Assembly (NCBI GenBank): GCA_004297235.1
Contig: SCUR01000487.1
Coordinates: 1 to 10,439 of the forward strand
DNA length: 10,439 bases
Direction: 5' to 3'
Source of the DNA: Candidatus Manganitrophaceae bacterium
GTDB taxonomy: Bacteria > Nitrospirota > Nitrospiria > SBBL01 > Manganitrophaceae
The position numbers and the translations under genes were made by a program. Each line of letters opens with the position of its first letter. The first letter of the stretch is position 1. A model generated the notes under the pieces. The model did no database searches and was not told where the DNA came from. It saw only the letters and a list, made by a program, of their open reading frames with translations. Shown here in pieces: positions 1 through 6,304 of this stretch.

Positions 1-101
1 ATGATCTGAACCAGCTCCCATCCTTGCGACCCCAGAAAATTGAGCTGATTGTCGATCTGCACCCCGGCCAGTCGTTCCGCCTTATATTCCCATTTCGGCA
101 C
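1..101 (-). CDS. DUF4177-like small protein, N-terminal part only
   Basis: The gene starts at GTG 101-99 and runs off the left edge, leaving 33 codons. A GGGAG ribosome-binding site lies at 112-108, six bases before the GTG. The translation begins PKWEYKAERL and continues to LGSQGWELVQI. A WEYK motif near the start followed about 20 residues later by a GWELV motif is the signature of DUF4177-type small proteins, which are usually 50-70 residues long and have no settled function. The gene is too short here to judge more. It is the last gene of the minus-strand series, separated from the patatin gene by a repeat-filled spacer. The family call rests on the two motifs only. Confidence 0.66.
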   Translation of the reverse strand, partial: MPKWEYKAERLAGVQIDNQLNFLGSQGWELVQI

Positions 102-132
102 GGCAGACTCCCAAAAGCGCGGGAAATTTAAG

Positions 133-217
133 ATCGCGGAATGCGGCGTGAGGGGGGAGGAATGGAGCTTCTCTGTTTTGACTCCGCAATCCGCAATTCG
201 AATTCCGCATTCGAAAC
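133..217. repeat. Heptad repeat array, two opposed arms (TCCGCAA family)
   Basis: On the plus strand the right arm has units at 7-bp steps: TCCGCAA at 183, TCCGCAA at 190, TTCGAAT at 197, TCCGCAT at 204, then a decayed unit at 211. The left arm, 133-167, has the same period with units read on the minus strand, such as CCGCATT at 146-140 and CCTCACG at 153-147. GAATGCGG at 139-146 is exactly complementary to CCGCATTC at 205-212, so the arms can pair around the A/T-rich middle. The array fills most of the spacer between the patatin stop and the DUF4177-like start. No promoter is evident in it. Confidence 0.75.
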
Positions 218-222
218 TTCCG

Positions 223-1134
223 TCAGACCTTGATCATCAGCAGTTTTTTCATTTTTTTCTTCCAGAGGAGGCGCTTGAGCTCTTCGATCTTTTCACGCGC
301 GGCCGCTTCTCCCCGTTGGATCGCCTCCTCGGAACGCCAGAAGTCGGACCAATGAAGCCGGCCGACATCGGGCCGAATCACCACATCGGCTTTGGCCAAT
401 TGCGCGCCCGATAAAGCCCGGCGGGTGATCTCGCCCGCCCGCAAAACGATGTCGAGCCCGCTGGTGAAATCCCGGAGCGTTTCGGGGCTCTCCGACGCGT
501 CGATCGCAATGACGAAGTCGGCCCCCCGCTGGATCAGCGGATCGACCGGCACCTGGTTGACCCATCCGCCGTCGATCAATTGGGCCTCCCCGATCGTAAT
601 CGGCGGGAAGACGCCGGGGATCGCGCAGCTGGCCGCGATCGCCTTTCGAATCGGCCCCTCCGAAAGGACCACCTCGCTCCCGTGGGCCAGGTCGGCCGCG
701 ACGGCGAGGAAGGGGATCGCCGTCTCTTCGATCCCCTTGTCCTCAAAGAGCCGGCTGATGTGCGCGATATAGTCTTGCTCGGAAATGAACGAAGAGCGCC
801 GAAGGGAGATCCCCCAGAAGATCCCCTTCTGGAGATACGATTTGAGATTCGTGATGAAGCTCGCGCGCTTTTCTTCTTCGTAGTGCTTTTTGATAAAGAA
901 GAGCTTGGTCCGGCGGAAGGAGTCGCTGCTTAAGTAATCGCAGACGCGCTGACGCACCTGATCGGCATTCGGGTGCTGTGCGTACATCGCGCCGGCGATG
1001 GCGCCGAAGCTGGTCCCGGCAATCAGATCAAACTCGATTCCCTCCGATTCCAGGACCTTTAACACACCCAGGTGAGCCAGCCCCCGCGCCCCTCCGCCCC
1101 CGAGCGCCAAGCCGACCTTAAAATACTTATGCAT
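223..1134 (-). CDS. Patatin-like phospholipase/esterase (RssA/YlbK type)
   Basis: A 303-residue protein of the bacterial patatin family, serine lipid hydrolases that use a Ser-Asp dyad. All family landmarks are present. The oxyanion-hole glycine loop GGGGARG is at residues 12-18. The nucleophile elbow GTSFG is at 40-44, with Ser42. The conserved ASCAIPGVFPP block is at 168-178, and the catalytic Asp188 sits in DGG at 188-190. No signal peptide or membrane segment is visible, so a cytoplasmic or membrane-peripheral location is likely. The C-terminal tail, from about residue 286, is rich in Lys, Arg and Leu and could bind membrane (inference). The length suits the single-domain RssA group. The ATG at 1134 has no clear Shine-Dalgarno sequence, and an in-frame stop lies just upstream, so the start cannot move far outward. 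The substrate is unknown. Spacers with heptad repeats flank it on both sides. Confidence 0.92.
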   Translation of the reverse strand: MHKYFKVGLALGGGGARGLAHLGVLKVLESEGIEFDLIAGTSFGAIAGAMYAQHPNADQVRQRVCDYLSSDSFRRTKLFFIKKHYEEEKRASFITNLKSYLQKGIFWGISLRRSSFISEQDYIAHISRLFEDKGIEETAIPFLAVAADLAHGSEVVLSEGPIRKAIAASCAIPGVFPPITIGEAQLIDGGWVNQVPVDPLIQRGADFVIAIDASESPETLRDFTSGLDIVLRAGEITRRALSGAQLAKADVVIRPDVGRLHWSDFWRSEEAIQRGEAAAREKIEELKRLLWKKKMKKLLMIKV

Positions 1135-1209
1135 CTTACACTGTCAGCACTGTTTGTGGCTTCAGAACGCGGTGACCGGATCCGGAGCGATTCATCCTTT
1201 TGCTCTCAC

Positions 1210-1237
1210 TCCGGAATCCGACATCCGCATTCCGCGC
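1210..1237 (+). repeat. Heptad repeat array (TCCGCAT family)
   Basis: Four perfectly phased 7-bp units: TCCGGAA at 1210, TCCGACA at 1217, TCCGCAT at 1224 and TCCGCGC at 1231. CGGAAT at 1212-1217 is complementary to ATTCCG at 1229-1234, giving a 6-bp stem with an 11-nt loop. The array lies six bases beyond the stop codon of the small basic gene, in its 3' untranslated region on the minus strand. The rest of the spacer, 1135-1209, shows no promoter or gene. Confidence 0.75.
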
Positions 1238-1242
1238 TTACT

Positions 1243-1467
1243 TTATGAGGAGGCAGCCCCTTCGGTCGCCTTCTTTTCCTTCTTCTTCCCCTTCGCTTCG
1301 ATGAAAGCGGTCCGGGTTTGAATCGATTTCTTCCGCCGCTGCGCCCGCTTCAATTTCTTGAGGGTCTCTCGAGAAGCGGCCCGATCTCCCGCCGCTTCCT
1401 TCCGTTGCGCCGCCACTTTCGTCTTCAGTTTGGTGATCCGCTTATCCAAATCTTTTACCTCAGCCAC
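1243..1467 (-). CDS. Small highly basic coiled-coil-like protein, unknown function
   Basis: I do not recognise a family. The open frame extends upstream to 1608, but it would then overlap the pseudopilin gene. The GTG at 1467 has an ideal AAGGAG site six bases upstream, so I choose that start, giving 74 residues. Lys and Arg make up about a third of the chain (roughly 25 of 74) against about nine acidic residues. The first 50 residues look helical, with spaced Leu/Ile/Val positions. The tail is a run of Lys with Glu, Ala and Gly. No signal peptide, Cys or His cluster is seen. The charge would suit binding to nucleic acid or another polyanion, but that is inference. It sits 82 bp downstream of the pseudopilin gene and 108 bp upstream of the patatin gene. 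Confidence 0.72.
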   Translation of the reverse strand: MAEVKDLDKRITKLKTKVAAQRKEAAGDRAASRETLKKLKRAQRRKKSIQTRTAFIEAKGKKKEKKATEGAASS

Positions 1468-1473
1468 GTTCGT

Positions 1474-1479
1474 CTCCTT
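1474..1479 (-). promoter_or_regulatory. Ribosome-binding site that fixes the GTG start at 1467
   Basis: AAGGAG on the minus strand with a 6-nt spacer to GTG. It decides the start of the small basic protein against the longer upstream frame. An A/T-rich stretch lies just upstream (about 1480-1490, TATATC-like), but no matching -35 box is convincing. Confidence 0.75.
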
Positions 1480-1549
1480 ATGATATAAAATAGCGCATCC
1501 CGAAAGGTTCGATTCTCCCCTCTCCAGGATACCGTCTTCTCTCTCCTGC

Positions 1550-2047
1550 CTACCATGTTTGGACCTTGGTTCCATCGAGCCCGATCTGCTCGCTGCGGCT
1601 ATAGACATCGTACACGTCCCGGTCGCAGGAAATCAATGAATCGGGCTCGTCTTCATAACATCGGATCCCCCACTCCGTCGAGCGGGTGAAGGGATCGATC
1701 GGGATCCGGCGAAGATATTTCCGGATCTTCTTCTCGTTCGGGTCGGCCACCGGAACCCCCTTGACCAACACCTCCAGGCGCTTCGGATACCCCGTCTCCT
1801 CGTTGGCGATATCCGACTCCGAGTGGGAAATCCGTTTCGAATCCCAGTCGTCCTTAAATTGATCAATCGCCAGCCGTATCTCCCGCAGCGCCTGCCTCAA
1901 CTCCATCTCTTTGGTCCGCCGCTCCCCCATCTTCGAAAGGGGCATCGCCGCCGAGGCCAGGATCAGAATAATGACCGCCGTGACAATCAGTTCAAGGAGC
2001 GTCAGGCCCGAGGCGTCTTTGAGTTTTCGGAAAAGAAACGAAGTCAT
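1550..2047 (-). CDS. GspG-like type II pseudopilin
   Basis: A 165-residue class III signal-peptide protein. The short positive leader ends at Gly14. The mature N-terminus would be LTLLELIVTA, with the conserved Glu at +5 (Glu19), followed by a hydrophobic helix to about residue 36. Prepilin peptidase would cut after Gly14. Position +1 is Leu rather than the usual Phe, which is tolerated. The globular part has the GspG-type motif RIPIDPF (114-120) followed by a Trp/Gly strand. It ends with DVYSRSEQIGLDGT and a terminal Trp, as in GspG/PulG-like pseudopilins. Cys130 and Cys141 could form a disulphide. The ATG overlaps the secretin stop as ATGA with no good ribosome-binding site, so translation is probably coupled to the secretin. 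The neighbour supports a role in a secretion or pilus-like machine. It could also be a minor pseudopilin. Confidence 0.88.
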   Translation of the reverse strand: MTSFLFRKLKDASGLTLLELIVTAVIILILASAAMPLSKMGERRTKEMELRQALREIRLAIDQFKDDWDSKRISHSESDIANEETGYPKRLEVLVKGVPVADPNEKKIRKYLRRIPIDPFTRSTEWGIRCYEDEPDSLISCDRDVYDVYSRSEQIGLDGTKVQTW

Positions 2048-4389
2048 CGAACATTGACGAGTCCGGGGAAGATATCGGCGTTGATCGGTCCGCGCGAGGG
2101 ATTCAGAAGACGCACGTTGCGGAAATCGATCCGGCTCGACGCGCCGGCCCGCTGCCCCTCAAAAACGAGGGTGAAGAGAGTCCCGGAGCCGCTGATCCCC
2201 TTCTCGTCGGCGTTCCGGTTGATCTGAATGTCGACGGTCCCCCCGTTCTGCGGCGTCGATGAGACCAATGAGACGTTCTTTCCGTCTCCCTTCATAAAAT
2301 CTCCCTCGACCACCCCCTTCAGGTTCAGAACGGTCGGATCGAACGCGACCGACAGGTTCGCCGAGGAGAGCCCCTTCACATTATCGACGCGGACTTCGAT
2401 ATTCACCGCGCCGTTCACCCCGGTGGAAGATTCCCTCGGAATGACCGAGAGGATCGGAACCAATCGGCTCTCCGGCGCCGGCGGCAGCGGCGCGGGCCGC
2501 GCTTCGGACGAAGGAGCGAGCGGCGACGTCGTCGGGGAAGACCCTTCCGTTTCCCGCTTCACCTCGCCGACGGTGGGAAACTCGGAAAAGAGGGGGCGCG
2601 TCGAATAGGTCTCTTCGGTCCCCGACCAGAACGATTGGAGCGGCTTCTCGGGGGTTTCGAGGGTTCGGACGATATGGGGGGTGATCGTCATGACGATATC
2701 GGTCTTCGCCTTATTTTTCTCGACATGAGAGAAGAGCCGGCCGATGAGCGGGATATCGCCCAATCCGGGAATCTTGTTGGTCGTCGTCCGCTCGTCGTCC
2801 CGGACCAATCCGCTGATCACGACCGTTTCGCTGTCCCGGACGTTCAATACCGTCTCGGTGTTCCGGTTGCCGAAGCGGAATTGTTGCTGGCCGTTCCCGA
2901 GGTTGACCAGATCGCCGAGGGAGGTCACCTCCAGGTTCAGCTTCATGGTGACATCGTTCGTGAGGTGAATATTCGGCTCGATCGTGAGCTTGATGCCGAC
3001 ATCCTTGAATTCGATCGACGTGGTGGTCGTCGCCCCGCCGACAATGGTGGAGGTGGTCGGCGCGGAGGTCGTGGTCGAGAGGAGGATCGGAACCCGATCG
3101 CCGATGTTGATCTTGGCGCTTTTGTTATCGAGAACCCGGATGCGCGGATTCGCCAGGGTTTGCGCCTCCGATTCCTGTTTGAAAAAATCAACGATGAGAG
3201 AGGGGAGAACAAAAAAGATCGTCGAGTCGTTGAGGTCTTTGAGGTCCTGAAGGTTGATGCTTCCGGGATTGCTGGCGCTGGTGCCGTTCCCGGCAAAGGC
3301 CTGAAAACCGCTTTGGCTGAAGTTCCAACCGAGTTTGGATCCCTTCGTTCGGTTCATTTCCAAGATCTCGACCTCGAACAACACCTCGGCCACCTTCCGG
3401 TCGTTCGCCTCGATGATCTTCTCCGCCAGCTTGATCTTTTCGGGGGTATCGCGGATCACGATCGTATTCAACTCGTCGTTGACGAACACCCGCCGGGTCT
3501 CCAGCATCGTCCGCAACAGATTCACCATCTCCTTCGCCTTGACGTTGGAGAGATAGAAAGTCCGGATGATCAGATCTTGGTACTGATCGACTTTTTGTTT
3601 GGTCTTGGGAATGATCAGAATGGTTTCATCGCTGATCTTCTTCATGAAGAGATTGTTGGTCGAGAGGATGAGGTTCAACGCCTCCTTGAAGCTGGCGTCT
3701 TTGATAAAAATGCTGATCGTCTCGTCCCGAACATCTTTATCGAAGAGAATGTTGATCCCCGCCGATTTGGCCAGCAGCTCGAAGACCTCTTTGAGCCGCG
3801 CGTTCTGAAACTTGAGGGTGATCGGCTGGGTCGATTTAAGGGAGAGCTCATCGACCTCCCCCCCGACGTCCCGCTGCCGCTTCATCGCCTGCGCCAGGAT
3901 CTCCTTGCCCTGAGGAAGGGTCGGGTCGCGCTCCAACGCCCGCTCGAGGAACTCGATCGCTTCGGTGAAACGCTCGGCCTTGATCAGCTTTTGCCCGATC
4001 GCAAAATTGTCTTCCGCCTCTTTCTTCCGCAGCGTCTTGGCAAAGAGATCTTGATACTCCTTCTGGCTCGGATCAAGGAGCATCGCCCGCTTGATCTCTT
4101 CCAAAGCGACCGGAACATTTTTTTGGCTGATCAGCTCTTTGGCCCGGTCGGCATGGGCGGCCGCCGCTTTCAGTTTGGCCTCGTCCATTTTCTGTTTGAG
4201 CTTCTGATTGAAGGGGTCTTTCTTGAGCGCGTCCGAATAAACCTGGTAGGCTTCTTCCCAGCGTTTCTCGCCGGCGAATTCATCCCCGAGGCGGACCTGC
4301 TTGGAAGCAAAGCAACCGGAGAGAAGAAGGATAAAAAGGGTCGCCCCAACGGTTAACGATACGGTAGAACGCCCTTTTTTTTGTTGCAC
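2044..4389 (-). CDS. Secretin lipoprotein (GspD/PilQ-like) with TPR-like N-terminus and C-terminal cohesin-like domain
   Basis: A 781-residue outer-membrane channel subunit of a type II secretion or type IV pilus-like system. The frame is open to 4458, but GTG 4389 follows AGGAGG and places a lipoprotein signal peptide at the N-terminus, with lipobox LSGC and lipidated Cys26. Residues about 33-172 are helical TPR-like repeats (motifs such as WEEAYQVYSDALKKDP). About 184-262 is the STN/N0 domain, and about 274-329 a secretin N1-type domain. About 392-577 is the secretin barrel, with a Thr-rich stretch at 438-458, then EFKDVGIKLTIEP and GDIPLIGRLF. A Pro/Ser-rich linker (about 581-642) leads to a cohesin-like beta domain (about 643-780; ANLSVAFDPTVLNLKGV, then GTLFTLVF). 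The ATGA overlap couples it to the pseudopilin. No other secretion genes are in view, so the exact system is uncertain. Confidence 0.93.
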   Translation of the reverse strand: MQQKKGRSTVSLTVGATLFILLLSGCFASKQVRLGDEFAGEKRWEEAYQVYSDALKKDPFNQKLKQKMDEAKLKAAAAHADRAKELISQKNVPVALEEIKRAMLLDPSQKEYQDLFAKTLRKKEAEDNFAIGQKLIKAERFTEAIEFLERALERDPTLPQGKEILAQAMKRQRDVGGEVDELSLKSTQPITLKFQNARLKEVFELLAKSAGINILFDKDVRDETISIFIKDASFKEALNLILSTNNLFMKKISDETILIIPKTKQKVDQYQDLIIRTFYLSNVKAKEMVNLLRTMLETRRVFVNDELNTIVIRDTPEKIKLAEKIIEANDRKVAEVLFEVEILEMNRTKGSKLGWNFSQSGFQAFAGNGTSASNPGSINLQDLKDLNDSTIFFVLPSLIVDFFKQESEAQTLANPRIRVLDNKSAKINIGDRVPILLSTTTSAPTTSTIVGGATTTTSIEFKDVGIKLTIEPNIHLTNDVTMKLNLEVTSLGDLVNLGNGQQQFRFGNRNTETVLNVRDSETVVISGLVRDDERTTTNKIPGLGDIPLIGRLFSHVEKNKAKTDIVMTITPHIVRTLETPEKPLQSFWSGTEETYSTRPLFSEFPTVGEVKRETEGSSPTTSPLAPSSEARPAPLPPAPESRLVPILSVIPRESSTGVNGAVNIEVRVDNVKGLSSANLSVAFDPTVLNLKGVVEGDFMKGDGKNVSLVSSTPQNGGTVDIQINRNADEKGISGSGTLFTLVFEGQRAGASSRIDFRNVRLLNPSRGPINADIFPGLVNVR

Positions 4390-4393
4390 GATT

Positions 4394-4399
4394 CCTCCT
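4394..4399 (-). promoter_or_regulatory. Ribosome-binding site that fixes the secretin GTG start
   Basis: AGGAGG on the minus strand, four bases before GTG 4389-4387. It is followed in the coding strand by an A8 run covering codons 3-5, an A-rich beginning often associated with efficient initiation. It favours the 781-residue lipoprotein over the longer open frame, whose extra N-terminus would disrupt the signal peptide. Confidence 0.75.
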
Positions 4400-4412
4400 A
4401 TACAAAGGTACC

Positions 4413-4505
4413 GTGAGGCGACAAAGGAGGAAACGTGAGGCGGGAGGGGTAAGATCAAAATCCTTTTAATCTTTTACCCCTTACGCCTAACGCCTCACGC
4501 CTCAC
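4413..4505. repeat. Heptad repeat array (GTGAGGC family) in an imperfect inverted repeat, possible terminator
   Basis: Read on the minus strand, the right-hand arm has five phased 7-bp units: GTGAGGC at 4505-4499, GTGAGGC at 4498-4492, GTTAGGC at 4491-4485, GTAAGGG at 4484-4478 and GTAAAAG at 4477-4471. The opposing arm, read on the plus strand, has GTGAGGC at 4435, GGGAGGG at 4442 and GTAAGAT at 4449: the same series with two units missing. A further single GTGAGGC lies at 4413. The arms can pair around about 15 A/T-rich bases (4456-4470). It starts six bases after the epimerase stop and is followed on the minus strand by a pyrimidine-rich stretch, so it may end or attenuate epimerase transcription. 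No clean U-tract is present. Confidence 0.72.
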
Positions 4506-4510
4506 GTGTT

Positions 4511-5428
4511 TCAATTGCTCTTAAAATAATCGACGGTCTTCATGAGCCCCTCTTGAAGGGGGACGCGCGGCTCCCAATCGAGCGATTTGTGAATCTTTTG
4601 GGCGTCGAGGCAGCTTCGGATCTGCTCCCCCTTCTTCTCCGGACCGTGGATCTCCTTGGCGTCCGAGCCGGTGACGTCGAGAAGATGCCGGAAGAGCTGG
4701 TTGACCGAGGTCTCCTTCCCGGTCCCGATATTGAACGTGTCGTTCACCTGGCTGTGCAGGACCGCCATATTGGCTTCCACCACATCTTCCACAAAGACAT
4801 AATCCCGTGTCTGCATTCCGTTTCCATTGATGATCGGCTGCTCCCCGCGAAGCATTTTTTGGGTGAAGATGGCGACCACCCCCGCTTCGCCGAACGGATC
4901 TTGCCTCGGGCCGTAGACGTTGGCATATCTCAGCGCGGAATAATCAAGGCCGCAGACCTTTTGATAATAGTAGAGGTAATGCTCGCTCGACAGCTTGCTG
5001 ATCCCGTACGGAGAGAGCGGATGCGTCGGATGCTCCTCCGGCGCCGGAAAAATCTGCTGATCCCCGTAGATGGCGCCCCCGGAAGAGGCGAAAACGATCC
5101 GGCGCGTTCCGTTTTTAACCGCGCATTCCAGCAGGTTCAAGAGACCGATAATGTTCGTCTGGGCGTCGAAGGCCGGATCGGCGACCGACCGGCGGACGTC
5201 CATCTGCGCCGCATGATGGCTGACCACCTCGGGCTTCTCCTTCTGAAAAACCCGCTCCAAACGATCGCTCAGGATATCCAGCTTGTAGAATTTGGCTTCC
5301 TTATGGATGTTCTTCTTCTTCCCGGTCGAGAGATTGTCCACCACCACCACCTGATGTCCCTCTTGGATCAGGCGATCGACCAGATGAGAGCCGATAAACC
5401 CGGCTCCCCCCGTCACCAGCACCTTCAT
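4511..5428 (-). CDS. NAD-dependent nucleotide-sugar epimerase (GalE-like, SDR family)
   Basis: A 305-residue extended short-chain dehydrogenase. The Rossmann motif GGAGFIG (Gly7, Gly10, Gly13) opens the protein, and Asp31 ends the second strand, where NAD ribose is normally held. SSGGAIYGD at 115-123 supplies the catalytic Ser, and Tyr141 with Lys145 (SPYGISK) is the YxxxK pair. RYANVYGPRQ (167-176) and RDYVFVEDV are the usual substrate-domain blocks. This pattern fits 4-epimerases of UDP-glucose, UDP-N-acetylglucosamine or UDP-glucuronate, and the substrate cannot be fixed from sequence. The frame extends upstream to a TTG at 5455, but ATG 5428 starts exactly at the beta strand and has an AAGGA site, so I prefer it. 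It probably supplies sugars for surface polysaccharide (inference). It lies 90 bp after tlyA and is separated from the secretin by an inverted repeat. Confidence 0.92.
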   Translation of the reverse strand: MKVLVTGGAGFIGSHLVDRLIQEGHQVVVVDNLSTGKKKNIHKEAKFYKLDILSDRLERVFQKEKPEVVSHHAAQMDVRRSVADPAFDAQTNIIGLLNLLECAVKNGTRRIVFASSGGAIYGDQQIFPAPEEHPTHPLSPYGISKLSSEHYLYYYQKVCGLDYSALRYANVYGPRQDPFGEAGVVAIFTQKMLRGEQPIINGNGMQTRDYVFVEDVVEANMAVLHSQVNDTFNIGTGKETSVNQLFRHLLDVTGSDAKEIHGPEKKGEQIRSCLDAQKIHKSLDWEPRVPLQEGLMKTVDYFKSN

Positions 5429-5465
5429 CTGCGTCCATCCTTTCTGTAAGAGCAAGCGCTTTCGA

Positions 5466-5493
5466 TTGCGGAATACGGATTCCGGATTGCGGA
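5466..5493 (-). repeat. Heptad repeat array (TCCGCAA family), minus orientation
   Basis: On the minus strand there are four phased units: TCCGCAA at 5493-5487, TCCGGAA at 5486-5480, TCCGTAT at 5479-5473 and TCCGCAA at 5472-5466. The array closely matches those at 183 and 1210 but points the other way on the window. CGGAAT at 5469-5474 and ATTCCG at 5479-5484 form a 6-bp stem with a 4-nt loop. It lies in the tlyA-epimerase spacer, 25 bases after the tlyA stop. A second small A/T hairpin (AAATGA/TCATTT, 5504-5519) touches that stop codon. Confidence 0.78.
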
Positions 5494-5518
5494 GTAAAAC
5501 CGAAAATGATTTTTCATT

Positions 5519-6304
5519 TCAATCCGCACTCGTCTGCTCTCCTGCGCCGGTCCTTCTAAAATATACCAGAAACTCGGCATTGCCTTTTTGTCCCAGGATC
5601 GGCGAGGGGATCGATCCGCCGATCTCCAATCCCCATGTCGGGGCTTGACTGAAAATGCGATTGAGTACGCTCTGATGTTTTTCCGGGCTCCGAACGATTC
5701 CGCCCCGGCCGACTTCCCCTTTGCCCACTTCGAACTGCGGCTTGACCAGCGCGATGATCTCACCGAGCGGTCTCAGGAAAGGAAGCACCGCCGGAATCAC
5801 CTTCTCCAGCGAGATGAACGAGACGTCGATCGTCGCCAGATCAACCGGCTCCGGAATCGCCTCCGCCGGAAGGGTGCGGATGTTGCTCCGCTCCAAGACG
5901 ATCACGCGGGGATCTTGGCGAAGCCGCCAGGCAAGCTGGCCGTAGCCGACGTCGACGGCGTAGACGCGCGCCGTCCCTCTTTGGAGAAGACAGTCGGTGA
6001 AGCCGCCGGTGGACGCCCCGACGTCGATCGCCACCTTCCCGGAGAGATCCGGACGAAAGGCATCGAGCGCCGCTTCGAGTTTGGTCCCTCCCCGGCCGAC
6101 GTAAGGAGAGGCCGGTCCGAGAAGAACGATCTCCGCATCCTGCGGCACCTGAGCGCCCGCCTTTTCAACCTTCTTTCCATCGACCAGGACCGATCCGCTC
6201 AGGATCAGGCTGCGGGCCCGCTCCCGGCTCTCGGCCAGTCCGCGCGCTTGCAAAAGGAGATCGAGGCGTTCTTTGGATTTGGCGGAAGACCGAGCCGACA
6301 TCAT
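5519..6304 (-). CDS. tlyA: TlyA-family rRNA 2'-O-methyltransferase
   Basis: A 261-residue S-adenosylmethionine-dependent methyltransferase of the TlyA/hemolysin A family, which methylates ribose 2'-OH groups in rRNA. Residues about 12-60 form an S4 RNA-binding domain (RLDLLLQARGLAESRERA, then SGSVLVDGK). YVGRGGTKLEAAL (68-80) and the SAM motif DVGASTGGF (94-102) open the FtsJ-like fold. TIDVSFISL (158-166) and LVKPQFEVGKG follow. Lys75, Asp160, Lys188 and Glu244 occupy the positions of the K-D-K-E catalytic set known from the family, so the enzyme looks intact. Its ATG overlaps the dxs stop as ATGA, and a second Met immediately follows and may be the real start. Older 'hemolysin' names for this family are misleading. 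It is the last gene of the xseB-ispA-dxs-tlyA overlap group. Confidence 0.93.
   Translation of the reverse strand: MMSARSSAKSKERLDLLLQARGLAESRERARSLILSGSVLVDGKKVEKAGAQVPQDAEIVLLGPASPYVGRGGTKLEAALDAFRPDLSGKVAIDVGASTGGFTDCLLQRGTARVYAVDVGYGQLAWRLRQDPRVIVLERSNIRTLPAEAIPEPVDLATIDVSFISLEKVIPAVLPFLRPLGEIIALVKPQFEVGKGEVGRGGIVRSPEKHQSVLNRIFSQAPTWGLEIGGSIPSPILGQKGNAEFLVYFRRTGAGEQTSAD

Noticed and set aside
133..217. CRISPR array at any of the repeat spacers.
   Set aside because: The units are 7 bp, tandem and degenerate, without spacers of 25-40 bp, and no cas genes are present.
49..414. Plus-strand open frame of 121 codons across the first repeat array.
   Set aside because: It overlaps the patatin gene and the DUF4177-like start. 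Its peptide contains a SAIRIPHS stretch that is only the translated heptad array, and a similar SAIRNPYS appears in a false frame over the 5466-5493 array.
1505..1536. Plus-strand GGTTCGATTC followed by CCCCTCTCCA, resembling the T-arm and 3' end of a serine tRNA or an integration site made from it.
   Set aside because: The T-stem bases are not complementary, no matching GGAGAGG acceptor half lies upstream, and no integrase is nearby. Treated as chance.
2635..4356. Long plus-strand open frame (573 codons) opposite the secretin.
   Set aside because: It is a shadow frame of the secretin: Asp-, Arg- and Leu-rich with no motif, while the minus strand shows clear domains, a lipobox and ribosome-binding sites.
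4395..4428. Promoter-like TTGTCG, 16 bp, TATAGG just before the secretin start on the minus strand.
   Set aside because: The -10 box overlaps the ribosome-binding site, so the transcript would begin near the start codon and lose the AGGAGG. Only four of six matches occur in each box.
5504..5519. AAATGA / TCATTT hairpin with a 4-nt loop at the tlyA stop as a terminator.
   Set aside because: The stem is almost all A-T and too weak, it overlaps the stop codon, and no U-tract follows.
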